Of a stretch of DNA of 64,000 nucleotides, positions 63,208 to 64,000 are shown piece after piece; the first letter of the stretch is position 1, and each line of letters opens with the position of its first letter. The stretch is from the NCBI RefSeq assembly GCF_012030425.1, contig NZ_JAAUVN010000007.1:186001-250000 (forward strand), written 5' to 3'. The position numbers and the translations under genes are program-made. Origin of the DNA: Sphingobacterium sp. B16(2022) (GTDB lineage: Bacteria > Bacteroidota > Bacteroidia > Sphingobacteriales > Sphingobacteriaceae). The notes below the pieces were generated by a model. It ran no database searches. It was not told where the DNA came from and was given only the letters and a program-made list of their open reading frames with translations.

Positions 63208-64000
63208 CTAGAAGCCGATTTCAATACCAAATGTGTATGTTTTGCCATATGGTGTTTCCCATCCACGCGTTCCATATTGGTTAACCTCAGGATCCGCTAG
63301 TTTAAATTTAGATGCCGTGAATAGGTTTGTACCATTGAAAAATAAACGCGCATTACTGATTTTAACTTTTTCCAACCATTGTGAAGGCAATTTATAAGCG
63401 ACATTGATGTTTTTTAGACGGATAAACGAAGCATTATATAAATGACGGCTACTGAACTGGATAGCATCAGTTAAATCGTTACCATCGATTTTTGGTTGTG
63501 TACCATTTACATTGCTAGGTGACCACATATTATCATAGTAATACTGTGAACGTATTCTTTCCCAATAGTAGCCATCATCCATGACATCCTTTTCCGCACC
63601 ATCATACAGCTTTCCACCGATCTTGTAACTAAAGTTTAGACCAAGTGAGATACCTTTATATTCCACATCTGTATTGATTCCTCCGAAAATTTTAGGCGTA
63701 GCCGAACCCAAGATGATCTGATCTGCTTTCGTATAGCTATAAGAAGCATTTCGGCCATTGTATTCGAAATCCGATTGATTATTGTTTGTATACCAAACGT
63801 TTTTACCATTGGTTTTATCTACACCGCCCCACTCATAACCATAGAAAGATAATACCGATTCATTTTCACGGTAGATAAACTGTGCACGGGCATCACCACC
63901 TGTTGGATCAGTCCAGATAATATCTTTACCAGCATCTAAAGTTTTGACTTTGGAAGTTAAAAATGAACCATTGACCCGAGCCGACCATCTGAAGTTTTCT
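63208..64000 (-). CDS. SusC/RagA-family TonB-dependent receptor (C-terminal part, runs off window)
   Basis: The minus-strand frame is open from the stop near 63208 to the window edge, about 264 codons. The visible part is SusC barrel: GSATPKIFGGINTDVEYKGISLGLNFSYKIGGKLYDG, then SRHLYNASFIRLKNINVAYKLP, ARLFFNGTNLFTAS and a C-terminal TFGIEIGF. Upstream residues read DQSDFEYNG and FLTSKVKTLDAGKD, still in frame, so the short frame starting at 63711 is only an internal piece. It pairs with the SusD-like gene after it. The plug and N-terminus are outside the window. Confidence 0.9.
   Translation of the reverse strand, partial: ENFRWSARVNGSFLTSKVKTLDAGKDIIWTDPTGGDARAQFIYRENESVLSFYGYEWGGVDKTNGKNVWYTNNNQSDFEYNGRNASYSYTKADQIILGSATPKIFGGINTDVEYKGISLGLNFSYKIGGKLYDGAEKDVMDDGYYWERIRSQYYYDNMWSPSNVNGTQPKIDGNDLTDAIQFSSRHLYNASFIRLKNINVAYKLPSQWLEKVKISNARLFFNGTNLFTASKFKLADPEVNQYGTRGWETPYGKTYTFGIEIGF

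Noticed and set aside
63208..63711. Stand-alone 167-residue gene starting at 63711
   Set aside because: The frame stays open through 64000 with SusC-like residues; it is the end of a larger gene cut by the window.

Overview
The window looks like chromosomal DNA of a Bacteroidota bacterium, most likely family Sphingobacteriaceae (Sphingobacterium or Pedobacter type). The reasons are the AT-rich composition, two SusC/SusD outer-membrane pairs, two further large TonB-dependent receptors, an ECF sigma/FecR pair, a DUF4369-TlpA thioredoxin, a DUF6600 protein, DUF983 and DUF4286 proteins, promoters of the Bacteroidota type (TTG, about 20 bp, TAnnTTTG) and almost no Shine-Dalgarno sites. No rRNA, tRNA, CRISPR array, prophage or intact insertion sequence was seen.

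Layout. 1-5.8 kb: a SusC-like receptor with an STN domain, its SusD-like lipoprotein and a small lipoprotein. 5.8-9.3 kb (minus): a methyltransferase overlapping nicotinate phosphoribosyltransferase (pncB), then a repeat-rich DUF6600 exported protein. 9.5-12.2 kb: a three-gene Mla-type lipid-transport operon. 12.2-14 kb: an RluA-type pseudouridine synthase and small DUF genes. 14.1-18.4 kb: a lipoprotein shaped like an S9 peptidase but lacking the catalytic Ser and His, followed within a few bases by a histidine kinase and an OmpR-type regulator. 18.5-23 kb: housekeeping genes (greA, HIT hydrolase, and a DedA/pyrophosphatase/CNNM-CBS/rsmE operon). 23-25.7 kb (minus): a LolD-like ATPase, an FtsX-like permease with a histidine-rich segment and a secreted DUF3299-like protein.

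25.8-30.1 kb: locus A, a predicted beta-helix lipoprotein and a TonB-dependent receptor, preceded by five TAAnn units at exact 11-bp spacing, as in a Pho box. 30-33 kb: a transglutaminase-like protein, an Fn3 protein and about 0.9 kb of decayed or non-coding DNA. 33-38.6 kb: aquaporin, dnaX, an rlmB-like methyltransferase and a DEAD-box helicase. 38.9-46.6 kb: locus B, an ECF sigma factor, FecR anti-sigma, STN-containing TonB receptor, a second beta-helix lipoprotein paralogous to that of locus A, and another lipoprotein. 47-52 kb (minus): S41 peptidase, OmpA-family porin and two universal stress proteins. 52-59.4 kb: alaS, a TlpA-like thioredoxin, a PhoB/OmpR-type regulator with a similar repeat in its own promoter, dihydroorotase and LD-carboxypeptidase. 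59.4-64 kb: an M14 peptidase, an intergenic tandem repeat, a GNAT acetyltransferase and a second SusD/SusC pair on the minus strand that runs off the end.

The main theme is outer-membrane import and its control. The four receptors fall into two classes: SusC with SusD, and receptors paired with a beta-helix lipoprotein in place of SusD. The observations most worth testing are the paralogous receptor/beta-helix modules under two different controls, the Pho-box-like arrays, and the pseudo-peptidase sensor module.
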